Part shown: positions 8,561-16,536 of the stretch, piece by piece
How positions within the stretch are numbered: the first letter of the stretch is position 1
How the letters are laid out: every line of letters begins with the position of its first letter
Source: an uncultured Pelosinus sp.
Lineage (GTDB): Bacteria > Bacillota > Negativicutes > UMGS1260
Direction: 5' to 3'
Assembly: GCA_900550105.1 (NCBI GenBank)
Contig: URQW01000024.1
Location: 1-38,390 of the forward strand
Length of the DNA stretch: 38,390 nt
Position numbers and translations under genes: made by a program
Notes under the pieces: generated by a model
Databases searched by the model: none
What the model was told of the DNA's origin: nothing
What the model saw: the letters and a program-made list of their open reading frames with translations, nothing else

Positions 8561-9457
8561 TTATTTATTGCGCCACAAAGCAGCAGCAAAATCAGTGAGT
8601 TCCGCTTTTTCCGTATCTGTTAACGCCGTAATCGGCGCTTTGCAATGCTCCTGCATTCCTGTGCCCATTTCTGCCATGCACCACTTCATAACCGGATTGA
8701 AGGGCGTATGAACTTCATAAAATCGCATTCTTGCATCAATGGCTCGCTGCACTTTGGTCATTCGAGTCAGATCCTCGACTTGCAGTGCATCAATCGCCTC
8801 AGCGCACATGGTCGGGTACACATTTGACAGCGCTCCGATGCAGCCGTCACCGCCGGAAATAACCGTTGGGATACAATTGTTATCATAGCCTGTATAAACA
8901 AGATACTGCGGATACTGTGATTTAACCAGTTGAATATACTGCTGAGTATGACGAAGTACGGCATGCGTATCTTTCATTCCAGCAAGATTATCGTGTTTTG
9001 CCAGTAAGCGCAGAATCGTTGCTGGTTTTACATCATAGCCAGTACGATCTTCATAATTGTAAATGTACAGCGGTCCTTTTACCGCACTAAGCAAGCGATC
9101 ATAGTAGTTAAAAATATCTTCCTGGCTGCAAGCGCTATAGTAAGGGCCTACGACAAGAACGGAACTCGCGCCAGCGGCAAGCACTTCATTCGACAAAGCA
9201 ACCGTCTCTTCATAAACCATCCGGCCCGTACCAGCCATAACAATGGCCCGATCGCCAATATAAGAAATCGCATCAAGAATAAACGCTTTGATCTCTTCAT
9301 AAGTAAATGCGTAAAATTCACCAGAGCTTCCGCCAACGAGAATACCGTCAATTCCAGCGTCAATCAACGTATCGTAAAGCTTATGCATCGTTGCATAGTC
9401 TACAGAACCATCCCCATTAATCGATGTCAAAATCGGCGTAATATATTTACAATCCAT
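8561..9457 (-). CDS. yjhH: DapA-family aldolase, probable 2-dehydro-3-deoxy-D-pentonate aldolase (YjhH/YagE-like)
   Basis: 298 residues of the dihydrodipicolinate synthase/N-acetylneuraminate lyase family, a TIM barrel. The Schiff-base lysine is K162 in LAGMKDT, the catalytic tyrosine is Y133 in IYNYE, and GGSSGE at 42-47 is the carboxylate-binding loop (GTTGE in DapA). The family alone does not fix the substrate. The adjoining YjhG-like dehydratase and GntP permease match the E. coli yjhHGF set, in which YjhH splits 2-keto-3-deoxy-D-xylonate into pyruvate and glycolaldehyde. It is the last gene of the operon, 28 bases after the permease. The specific function is inferred from context. Confidence 0.85.
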   Translation of the reverse strand: MDCKYITPILTSINGDGSVDYATMHKLYDTLIDAGIDGILVGGSSGEFYAFTYEEIKAFILDAISYIGDRAIVMAGTGRMVYEETVALSNEVLAAGASSVLVVGPYYSACSQEDIFNYYDRLLSAVKGPLYIYNYEDRTGYDVKPATILRLLAKHDNLAGMKDTHAVLRHTQQYIQLVKSQYPQYLVYTGYDNNCIPTVISGGDGCIGALSNVYPTMCAEAIDALQVEDLTRMTKVQRAIDARMRFYEVHTPFNPVMKWCMAEMGTGMQEHCKAPITALTDTEKAELTDFAAALWRNK

Positions 9458-9485
9458 GTGAAAATCCCCCTATTAATTTATATAT

Positions 9486-10835
9486 TTATTGCAAAACCAT
9501 ATCAAGCAGCAAAATGAAGACCAGCCCGACAACTGCTGTAATGGTGGACAGTACTGTCCACGTAGCAAAAGTTTCTTTCAACGTCAAACCAAAATACTCT
9601 TTAACCATCCAAAACCCGGCATCATTAACATGCGATGCAATGGCGCTGCCGCAGCCAGTCGCCAAAGTAACCAACGCCAGATTGACATGATACTGCGACA
9701 ACATGGGAATGACAAGTCCCGCTGTGGAAATCGCCGCAACCGTTGCCGAACCTAGGGAAATGCGCAAAATGGCTGCTACAACCCAGGCAAGGAAAATCGG
9801 TGACATAGAAGTACCAGCAAATAAGGTTGCAATATAGCTGCCAACTCCACCTACGACTAGAACTTGTTTAAAAGCGCCGCCGCCGCCAATAATCAACAGC
9901 ATCATCCCAATATCACTAGCTGCCGACGAACAAGATTTCGCAATTTCAGTAATAGGAATATTACGTCTGATTCCCATTGTATAAACAGCTACCAAAACAG
10001 AAATCAACATGGCCACAGAGGGATCACCTAAAAATACTACCGTTTTTAGCACGGCACTTTTCTCAATCGCACTATTACCAGCAACCATTTTTATGGCTGT
10101 AGCAATCAACATGAGAAACACGGGAAACATGGCGGTAATCATACTAACCGCAAAGCTCGGCGTTTCTTCCAGATTAAATTCTTTCTGAGTTCCCAATGAA
10201 CTAATATTGCCCCGTTTGGCAAAAGCGTCAGGCACAATTTTTTTCGCAATACGAGTATAGAGCGGCCCCGCAACTAGCACAGTTGGAATGGCTACTATGA
10301 TACCGTAAAGTAGAACCAGGCCGATATCAGCGCCATATTCACCGGCAATAACGGTAGGACCCGGATGCGGCGGGAGAAAGGCATGAGTTGCCAGTAGTGC
10401 TGCCAGCATGGAAATCCCCAGAAACAGCATGGAAACTTTCATTTCCCTAGCAATCGAATAAACGATCGGGATCAACAAAACCAGACCTACTTCAAAAAAC
10501 ATGGCAATACCGACAATAAACGAAGCAATAATGACAGCCCACTCTATTTTCTTCTGTCCAAACTGACGAATCAAAGTCATGGCAATACGCTGTGCACCGC
10601 CAGCGCCAGCTACGAGATGACCTAGCATCGCCCCAAGGCCAAAGATCAGAGCAATATGTCCCAGTGTGCCGCCGATTCCTGCTTCTATGGTTGCAACAAT
10701 TTTACCAGCCGGAATTCCCAAGACGAGAGCTACGCCAAAAGAAACGATCAGTAAAGCTATGAAGGTATTCATTTTTAGTCTGGAAATCAATAGGATCAAT
10801 AGGACGACACCGACTAATACAGTTAACAACGGCAT
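9486..10835 (-). CDS. yjhF: GntP-family sugar-acid permease (YjhF-like)
   Basis: 449 residues, strongly hydrophobic throughout, with the gluconate:H+ symporter features LIFGLGAMLGHLVAGAGGAQRIA, FLPPHPGPTVIAGEYGADIG and CGSAIASHVNDAGFWMVKEYFGLT. GntP proteins import gluconate and related aldonates. Its place between an aldonate dehydratase and a keto-deoxy-sugar-acid aldolase points to D-xylonate or a similar acid as substrate. AGGGAG precedes the ATG, and the gap to the upstream dehydratase is 32 bases, consistent with one operon. Family certain, substrate inferred. Confidence 0.92.
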   Translation of the reverse strand: MPLLTVLVGVVLLILLISRLKMNTFIALLIVSFGVALVLGIPAGKIVATIEAGIGGTLGHIALIFGLGAMLGHLVAGAGGAQRIAMTLIRQFGQKKIEWAVIIASFIVGIAMFFEVGLVLLIPIVYSIAREMKVSMLFLGISMLAALLATHAFLPPHPGPTVIAGEYGADIGLVLLYGIIVAIPTVLVAGPLYTRIAKKIVPDAFAKRGNISSLGTQKEFNLEETPSFAVSMITAMFPVFLMLIATAIKMVAGNSAIEKSAVLKTVVFLGDPSVAMLISVLVAVYTMGIRRNIPITEIAKSCSSAASDIGMMLLIIGGGGAFKQVLVVGGVGSYIATLFAGTSMSPIFLAWVVAAILRISLGSATVAAISTAGLVIPMLSQYHVNLALVTLATGCGSAIASHVNDAGFWMVKEYFGLTLKETFATWTVLSTITAVVGLVFILLLDMVLQ

Positions 10836-10867
10836 TATGCATTTCTCCCTTATTTTTTATCTTATTA

Positions 10868-12844
10868 CTAACTTTTTTGCTCAAGTAAAGCCTTCTTGCC
10901 AGCTTCAATGACTTCAATAATTTTATCAACATCATAGACACAACCCCGCCAGATACCACCACTTACTGACTGGAGCGCCGCCCATAAGCGCGTATCTTCA
11001 GGTAAATCAGGATTCGGCGCTAGCCCTGGATAGGTGTCGCGTGCCGCTAAAACCTTAGCCCCCGCGTCATAAGACAGGCGCTGTTCTTTTGTTCCAATAA
11101 AATTGATGGATCCTTCAAACTGTTTGGCATCAACAACAATTTCGATTAAATCGCCATCGCGAAGTTTGCCTAACGGGCCGCCAACCAATGCTTCTGGTCC
11201 CACATGACCAAAGCAGGCGCCTGTCGACACACCAGAAAATCTAGCGTCTGTAATCAAAGAAACGTGCTTGCCAAAAGGCAGTTTCTTTAGCGCCGAAGTA
11301 AGCTGATAGGTTTCTTCCATCCCAGTTCCTTTCGGCCCGCCACCCATAACAATCATGATATCGCCAGCTTGAATCAGCTTATCCTTGATTGCTTTGATTG
11401 CCGATTTTTCCGAAGTAAAGACTTTTGCCTCGCCAGTATGACGAAACACTCCGTCAGGATCGATCACGGAAGGATCAATTGCCGTCGATTTGACAACAGC
11501 GCCTTCTGGAGCAATGTTTCCTACTGGGAAGGTAACCGTCGAGGTCAGTCCTCGTTCCTTGGCTTTGACCGGATTCATAATGACATCATCAGGATTAACT
11601 CCATCAATTTCCATCAAACGACTCCGACATTTTTGACGCCGCTTAGAAGTTTCCCACCAGTCCAGATTTTCTTTCAATGTAGCGCCAGTAACCGTCATTA
11701 CATCTTCATGTAAGAGTCCCAGTTTCCGCAAATGCAGCATCACTTCCGGCACGCCGCCAGCAAGGAACACACTCACAGTCGGATAGTTAACAGGTCCGAT
11801 CGGCAGAACGCTAACGAGACGAGGAACTTTTTTATTGATAGCCGCCCAGTCTTGAACTGTTGGCATTTTACAGCCAGCCGCAAAAGCAATTGCTGGCAAA
11901 TGCAACAATAAATTGGTCGAGCCGCCAAAGGCCGCATGGAGCACCATGGCATTTTCAATGGCTTTATCCGTAATAATTTGCTTTGTCGTAATATTTTTAT
12001 CTTTCAACGCCAACAAAGATCTCGCTGACTGACGCGCAACTTCCTGCCAAATTTTCTGACCAGAAGGAGCTAGAGCCGAGTGAGTAATCGCCAACCCCAG
12101 CGATTCCGCAATCACTTGCGACGTACCAGCAGTCCCAAAGAACTGACAGCCGCCGCCAGCAGATGCACAGGCTCTGCAGCCCACTTTTGCCGCTTCGTCA
12201 AAGGTAATTTCGTCATTGGCAAAACGAACGCCGATCGTCTGTACCGTACCGGCATCTTCCCCGTTTATCGGTTGCAGCGTAGCGCCGCCAGGGACAAGAA
12301 CCGTCGGCTCGTCATGAAGCGACGCCAGGGCCATCATCATTGCTGGCAATCCCTTATCACAAGTCGCAACTCCCATTACGGCTTTGCGTGTCGGCAATGA
12401 CCGCGCCAACCGTCTCAGTACAATGGCCGCATCATTGCGATAAGGAAGTGAATCAAACATCCCCGTCGTTCCCTGACTGCGTCCGTCACAAGGATCAGTT
12501 ACATAAGCTGCATAGGGAAGAGCGCCCTGTTTTTTAAATTCATCAGCGGCTTCTGCCATCTGAATTCCCAATTCATAATGCCCCGTATGAAGTCCTACGG
12601 CGATGGTTTCTCCCTTAGAACCGCGAATGCCGCCCTGCGTACTCAGAATCAGCACATCATCATCATTCAGCTTTTCCGGCTCCCAGCCCATACCAGCATT
12701 GAGCGTCATACCAAACAAATGACCGCTCGGCGACTCTCTCAGATACTCTTCACTAAAGGGCAGCTTTCCCTGCGGTCCTTCGGCATGAGTATCAATTTCA
12801 TAAAAAGATTCATCATCGACATCATATATAGATTTCACTACCAT
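10868..12844 (-). CDS. yjhG: IlvD/Edd-family dehydratase, probable D-xylonate dehydratase (YjhG/YagF-like)
   Basis: 658 residues, matching the long YjhG/YagF subgroup (655 in E. coli) rather than IlvD or Edd. Near-identical stretches recalled from E. coli YjhG include ESPSGHLFGMTLNAGMGW, DPCDGRSQGT, GMFDSLPYRNDAAIV and the C-terminal SVSGGIWRGCVYD. Fe-S cluster ligands are expected at the Cys of DPCDGR, of GVATCDKG and of GCRACASAGGGC. The enzyme dehydrates D-xylonate to 2-dehydro-3-deoxy-D-xylonate. It is the first gene of the operon; GGGAGG lies nine bases before the ATG. The promoter region is shared with the divergent IclR gene. Confidence 0.93.
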   Translation of the reverse strand: MVVKSIYDVDDESFYEIDTHAEGPQGKLPFSEEYLRESPSGHLFGMTLNAGMGWEPEKLNDDDVLILSTQGGIRGSKGETIAVGLHTGHYELGIQMAEAADEFKKQGALPYAAYVTDPCDGRSQGTTGMFDSLPYRNDAAIVLRRLARSLPTRKAVMGVATCDKGLPAMMMALASLHDEPTVLVPGGATLQPINGEDAGTVQTIGVRFANDEITFDEAAKVGCRACASAGGGCQFFGTAGTSQVIAESLGLAITHSALAPSGQKIWQEVARQSARSLLALKDKNITTKQIITDKAIENAMVLHAAFGGSTNLLLHLPAIAFAAGCKMPTVQDWAAINKKVPRLVSVLPIGPVNYPTVSVFLAGGVPEVMLHLRKLGLLHEDVMTVTGATLKENLDWWETSKRRQKCRSRLMEIDGVNPDDVIMNPVKAKERGLTSTVTFPVGNIAPEGAVVKSTAIDPSVIDPDGVFRHTGEAKVFTSEKSAIKAIKDKLIQAGDIMIVMGGGPKGTGMEETYQLTSALKKLPFGKHVSLITDARFSGVSTGACFGHVGPEALVGGPLGKLRDGDLIEIVVDAKQFEGSINFIGTKEQRLSYDAGAKVLAARDTYPGLAPNPDLPEDTRLWAALQSVSGGIWRGCVYDVDKIIEVIEAGKKALLEQKS

Positions 12845-13132
12845 ACATAACTACCTCCCGATTATTTTCTCGTTACGAACTTATAACCCGTATTGTTTTT
12901 TGTTCTTATATACGAATTAGATTCTTTTATAGGAACCAGCAACTAAATATTAGCACAATTCTGCATTTGCTTGCAACTGATTTTTAAAATTTCACAAAAT
13001 ATTTTCAATGACTTCTTTCAACTTAAGGAAAACACTTTTATCTAGACAAAGGTTTTAAATATTACTAGAATAAATATGAATGCCCTAAGCACTTGGCAAC
13101 AAACGAAAACTACGGTCATCAAAGGAGTATCT
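12845..13132. promoter_or_regulatory. Divergent promoter region between dehydratase operon and IclR regulator
   Basis: About 290 AT-rich bases without a convincing gene. The left half holds several short related motifs (TTACGAACTTATA on the plus strand and ATTCGTATATAAG on the minus strand) that could be IclR half-sites, but they are not a clean palindrome and I do not define an operator. The AAAGGAG at 13121-13127 fixes the regulator start. Confidence 0.45.
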
Positions 13133-13882
13133 ATGTCACACAAACCTACCGAGCGAGTACTTAATATTTTAAATCTCCTATCTGGTAATGCAGACGGACT
13201 CACACTAACTGAAATATCGAAAGCGATCGATGTACCAAAAAGCACTCTATTTCCCATTCTGCAAACCATGGCCGATATGAATTATATCCAGCTAAATAAA
13301 GACTCACTCCGTTATAAGCTTGGCATCTCAGCGTTTTGTACTGGTACTTCCTATTCCCAGGATGAATATATGCTCGAATTTGTCCGATCTATCATGAAGA
13401 AAATTGTTGCCGAAACAAAAGAACTCTGCCAAATGGGGATTCTAGACGGAAATAATGTACTTTATGTGCTAAAGGAAGAACCAGAGCTTGGTCTTGATAT
13501 CCGCATTATTTCTCGCGTGGGAAAACGGCTCCCCGCCCATTGCACAGCCCTTGGCAAAGCCTTGCTTAGTGCCTATGAAGAAGACGACATCAAGCGGCTT
13601 TATCCTCATGGTTTAACAGCTCATACCGACCACACTGTCACAGACTTTTCTACGCTTTTTGACCAGTTGGCAAGAGTGCGCGCAGAGTATATTGCCATAG
13701 AACAGGAAGAAATCACTCCTGGACTGTGCTGCTACGCCGTCCCTCTAGAATCATCAGGAAAAACCTTAGCTGCCCTCAGCGTAAGTATCCCGCTGTTTCG
13801 AGCTACCAAGGAACATATCGAACTAGTATCCCGCTTGTTACTTGATGCGCGCGAACAATTCCGTCAAGTAAATTTCAGGTGA
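13133..13882 (+). CDS. IclR-family transcriptional regulator (YjhI/YagI-like position)
   Basis: About 249 residues from the ATG at 13133, which follows AAAGGAG by five bases; an in-frame ATG 19 codons earlier has no ribosome-binding site. The N-terminal winged helix (RVLNILNLL, LTLTEISKAIDVPKSTLFPIL) is typical IclR. The effector domain follows, with ILDGNNVLYVLKEE, the sugar-acid pocket segment LPAHCTALGKALLSAY and EITPGLCCYAVPL. It is divergent from the dehydratase-permease-aldolase operon and almost certainly controls it, as YagI/YjhI do for the equivalent E. coli genes. Confidence 0.92.
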   Translation: MSHKPTERVLNILNLLSGNADGLTLTEISKAIDVPKSTLFPILQTMADMNYIQLNKDSLRYKLGISAFCTGTSYSQDEYMLEFVRSIMKKIVAETKELCQMGILDGNNVLYVLKEEPELGLDIRIISRVGKRLPAHCTALGKALLSAYEEDDIKRLYPHGLTAHTDHTVTDFSTLFDQLARVRAEYIAIEQEEITPGLCCYAVPLESSGKTLAALSVSIPLFRATKEHIELVSRLLLDAREQFRQVNFR

Positions 13883-13932
13883 ATTAGAGCTGTAATCCTT
13901 TGTAACTGGCTTACACTGACCTTCGCAACGCA

Positions 13933-13980
13933 AAAAATCACGCCTCAGCTGTATTTGACTATAGCTGAGGCGTGATTTTT
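13933..13980. terminator. Bidirectional terminator
   Basis: A perfect 18-bp stem (AAAAATCACGCCTCAGCT and its complement) around a 12-base loop, with T-runs on both strands. It serves the convergent IclR gene and the NAD(P)-binding protein gene. Confidence 0.93.
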
Positions 13981-14000
13981 TTATTTTTATTGACAGTCTC

Positions 14001-14627
14001 TTAATACCCAACTGTAAACCGTTGTTTAATATGTTGCGGTTTCTCAATTTCATCAACAAGGGCGATTGCGTAATCTTCCATACTAATAGAGCTATTTCCA
14101 TCGGCAGCAAGCAGCAAATGATCTTTGCCTAGACGAAACGTACCAGTGCGTTCGCCTGGGGCAAATACCGCCGACGGGCTAAGAAAGGTCCAATTGACAT
14201 CGTCTACGCTGCGTAAGAATACTAATTCATCCCGCATTGCTGTTGCCGTAGGTTTGTAAGCTTCCGGAAAATCGGGTGTAGCGCAAAGCTCTGTTCCGTG
14301 ATCATCTACTAGTAAGCTGCCAGCGCCACCAACAATAATTAGGCGAGGTTTTTCTTGATTTTTTAGTAAAGCCGTTAAATGTTTCGCCGTTTCTACATGC
14401 AGCTCATATGGGCCTTGGGGAGCCCCAAAAGCACTAACAACTACATCATAGCCTTGTAAGTCCTGTATAGTTAATGCGAAAATGTCCCGCTCGATTACTT
14501 GGATCTTAGGATTTGTTATGGTGGCAGCCTTGCGAACAATAGCAGTCACTGCATGATTCCGGCTAAGAGCCTCAGAAACTATACGTGAGCCAACACGTCC
14601 ATTCGCACCGATTACAGCAATTTTCAT
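14001..14627 (-). CDS. NAD(P)-binding Rossmann protein (atypical SDR, YwnB-like)
   Basis: About 208 residues from the ATG at 14625-14627, nine bases after GAGGAG; the upstream in-frame GTG falls on the ribosome-binding site itself and is not credible. The N-terminus MKIAVIGANGRVGSRIV has the dinucleotide-binding GxxGxxG, and VVSAFGAPQGP, IIVGGAGSL and the later FLSPSAVFAPG are typical of the NmrA/YwnB-type atypical short-chain dehydrogenases. The role is probably redox sensing or reduction of a small electrophile. It follows the DsbA-like gene by 47 bases and is likely co-transcribed, downstream of an Rrf2 operator. Confidence 0.85.
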   Translation of the reverse strand: MKIAVIGANGRVGSRIVSEALSRNHAVTAIVRKAATITNPKIQVIERDIFALTIQDLQGYDVVVSAFGAPQGPYELHVETAKHLTALLKNQEKPRLIIVGGAGSLLVDDHGTELCATPDFPEAYKPTATAMRDELVFLRSVDDVNWTFLSPSAVFAPGERTGTFRLGKDHLLLAADGNSSISMEDYAIALVDEIEKPQHIKQRFTVGY

Positions 14628-14674
14628 AATAAACACTCCTCTTTTTTATTATTAGAACAATCTATTTGTATCAA

Positions 14675-15304
14675 CTAGGATAACCTAGCAATTCTCGCAT
14701 CTAACTCGCTAAAAGCTGTATAGCCTTGAGATACTAACTGTATTTCGTTCTCTTGCACTGCTACAAGACTAGGATAAGTAGTAGCTCCCAGTTTCTCGGC
14801 CAAGTCAAATGCCTGTTTAACCTTTGGCAAATTCTCTTCAGAAAAGAATTCTGCTTGGAATACCGCTTCGGGAATACCATATTTAGCAGCTAATTCAGCG
14901 TAAATACGCCAATCATTCATATCTCGTCCTTCGATATAAAAGGCCTGGTAAATCTGTTTGATATATGCAAATACCTTGTCTTCCTGTAAATTTTGCATAG
15001 CTATAATGGCCTTAGAACCTGGTAAACTGTCTAAAACAGCTTGATCCTTTTCCAATATATTTGCTTCAAAATCAGGCCCAAAACTTTTTCCTGTCACCTT
15101 CGTAATTGTTGTATTGTGAGATTTTATCATACTGCCTAACTGACTATTCATGACCTGCACATGATCACCAACCCACATCCCTGCGGGCAGCACCGTAAAA
15201 TCAAAATCTGCTTTATATTTATCATGAATTTGACTCATTACATCACTAAATCCGTAGCACCAACCACACATTGGGTCCATAACATAGTAAAGTTTTGTTT
15301 TCAT
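14675..15304 (-). CDS. DsbA-family (FrnE-like) thioredoxin-fold protein
   Basis: 209 residues. CGWC at residues 13-16 is the redox motif directly after the first strand, and TTYPSL near residue 183 supplies the cis-proline loop. The long helical insert between them fits the DsbA/2-hydroxychromene isomerase fold. There is no signal peptide, so it is cytoplasmic, like FrnE and similar proteins linked to oxidative or thiol stress. It forms an operon with the NAD(P)-binding protein. The Rrf2-type operator at 15381-15403 lies in its promoter region, suggesting induction by a thiol or electrophile signal. Confidence 0.87.
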   Translation of the reverse strand: MKTKLYYVMDPMCGWCYGFSDVMSQIHDKYKADFDFTVLPAGMWVGDHVQVMNSQLGSMIKSHNTTITKVTGKSFGPDFEANILEKDQAVLDSLPGSKAIIAMQNLQEDKVFAYIKQIYQAFYIEGRDMNDWRIYAELAAKYGIPEAVFQAEFFSEENLPKVKQAFDLAEKLGATTYPSLVAVQENEIQLVSQGYTAFSELDARIARLS

Positions 15305-15380
15305 TGTTTATCCCTCCATTAAAGCAAGTACAGCATAGTAACTCTGCCGCCTAGCTTAGTCTAAATTTATAACTTGTTTT

Positions 15381-15403
15381 GTTGTAATCAAAATCATTAC
15401 AAC
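15381..15403. promoter_or_regulatory. Rrf2-type operator upstream of the DsbA-like operon
   Basis: A perfect inverted repeat, GTTGTAAT-N7-ATTACAAC. The same left half-site with three more matching bases and the same spacing recurs at 15880-15902 over the promoter of the neighbouring Rrf2 gene, which makes this a probable binding site of that regulator. Confidence 0.75.
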
Positions 15404-15432
15404 GCAGTTAAAAAAATTTTTATATTATAAAG

Positions 15433-15867
15433 TTAGGTTTCATTGATTTTTTCAACAAGACCCGCCACAAGCTGCTTCAGCGTAACTTGCGCTAATACTT
15501 GTTCAAGTGCGAATTGAGCCTGTAGTAAGACCTGTTCTAATACGGCTTGAATATTAGCGCCAACAGGACACTGCGGATTGGGTTGCTCGTGAAGATGAAA
15601 TAGTCCTTTTGCCGGAACAACCTCTACGGCTTGATAAATTTCAAGCAGATTGATTGTTTCTAGTGATTTATTGAGATAGGCCCCGCCTACTCCAGGTCGT
15701 ATCGTAACCAATCCACCCTTTTTCAGTTGTCCTAAAACATTGCGAACAATAACCGGATTCGTATTGACACTTGAAGCAATCCACTCCGAAGTATTATGAG
15801 CCTCCGGATTGATCGCTAGCAACGCTAAAATATGAACTGCCACTGAGAAACGACTGCTAATTTTCAT
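15433..15867 (-). CDS. Rrf2-family transcriptional regulator (YwnA-like)
   Basis: 144 residues. The N-terminal winged helix (FSVAVHILALLAINP, TSEWIASSVNTNPVIVRNVL, GGLVTIRPGVGGAYL) is typical Rrf2. Only one cysteine, C100 in NPQCPVG, is present in place of the three Fe-S ligands of IscR/NsrR. It therefore belongs with the non-cluster YwnA/CymR-like group and could sense oxidants or electrophiles through that single thiol. Its promoter carries a matching operator, so autoregulation is likely, and the adjoining DsbA-like operon has a second copy. Both targets are inferred from operator matches. Confidence 0.92.
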   Translation of the reverse strand: MKISSRFSVAVHILALLAINPEAHNTSEWIASSVNTNPVIVRNVLGQLKKGGLVTIRPGVGGAYLNKSLETINLLEIYQAVEVVPAKGLFHLHEQPNPQCPVGANIQAVLEQVLLQAQFALEQVLAQVTLKQLVAGLVEKINET

Positions 15868-15879
15868 TTTGCTCCCCCT

Positions 15880-15917
15880 GTTGTAATCATTATAGTTACA
15901 CCAATATAAAAAGTCAA
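15880..15917 (-). promoter_or_regulatory. Promoter and operator of the Rrf2 gene
   Basis: On the minus strand TTGACT (15912-15917), a 17-base spacer and TATAAT (15889-15894) form an almost ideal sigma-A promoter. The imperfect inverted repeat GTTGTAAT-N7-GTTACACC at 15880-15902 covers the -10 element, so a bound repressor would block it. Confidence 0.83.
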
Positions 15918-16010
15918 TACTTTTGGATAAATGTTATCGATTCTCAAAATGTTTTCTAAGATATCTCTATTTTGTCCTCATATTGTAACACATTATGTGA
16001 TAGCTCTGTG

Positions 16011-16058
16011 TTGACAGCAGTTATCTCTTGTTATACAATTAGTTTGAATTTCAAACTA
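16011..16058 (+). promoter_or_regulatory. Promoter and palindromic MarR operator
   Basis: TTGACA at 16011-16016, a 17-base spacer and TACAAT at 16034-16039 make a strong sigma-A promoter. Directly after it lies a perfect 19-base palindrome, TAGTTTGAA-T-TTCAAACTA (16040-16058), placed over the start of transcription. It suits a MarR dimer and predicts autorepression of the MarR/ATPase operon. Confidence 0.85.
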
Positions 16059-16104
16059 TATTATTATCAAATATTATTATTATCAAAGCTTAGGAGCGAA
16101 AATC

Positions 16105-16518
16105 ATGGTAGATAAATTAACTGACGAACTTTTTACTTTTTTTAATGGCTTTGCTTCTTGGGAAAACTCCGTTATTAAAGCAAGTGATGTAACGGTAGCC
16201 GAAGCTCATGCCATTGAGATCCTTGGGCAGCTTGGGCCAATGAATATGAAAACACTGGCACAAAATCTAGGAGTTACCACAGGAACAACTACTGTTACCG
16301 TAGATAAGCTTGAAAAAAAGGGCTATGCCAAAAGAGAAAGTGTGAAAGAAGACCGAAGAGTGAACCTAATTACCCTCACCGATAAAGGCAGAAATATTTT
16401 TGATGAACATCATAAGTACCACCATTCGCTCACGCAGCAAATCCTTGCTGTACTTACCGAAGAAGAAGGTCAACAACTATTACACATTCTCCAGAAAGTG
16501 AATTCGGAAGCTTTCTAG
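16105..16518 (+). CDS. MarR-family transcriptional regulator
   Basis: 137 residues with the winged helix core MKTLAQNLGVTTGTTTVTVDKLEKKGYAKR and the wing signature EDRRVNLITLTDKG. The flanking helices form the dimer interface. It is 18 bases upstream of the metal P-type ATPase and preceded by a palindromic operator, so it probably represses the two-gene operon until a metal or other ligand releases it. No obvious metal-binding cluster of Cys/His is visible except the HHKYHH stretch (about residues 101-106), which could be one. Confidence 0.93.
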   Translation: MVDKLTDELFTFFNGFASWENSVIKASDVTVAEAHAIEILGQLGPMNMKTLAQNLGVTTGTTTVTVDKLEKKGYAKRESVKEDRRVNLITLTDKGRNIFDEHHKYHHSLTQQILAVLTEEEGQQLLHILQKVNSEAF

Positions 16519-16536
16519 AAAAGAGGCGGATAAACA

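Noticed and set aside
12845..13132. A defined IclR operator
   Set aside because: Several related half-sites are visible but none forms a clean dyad, so I only describe the region.
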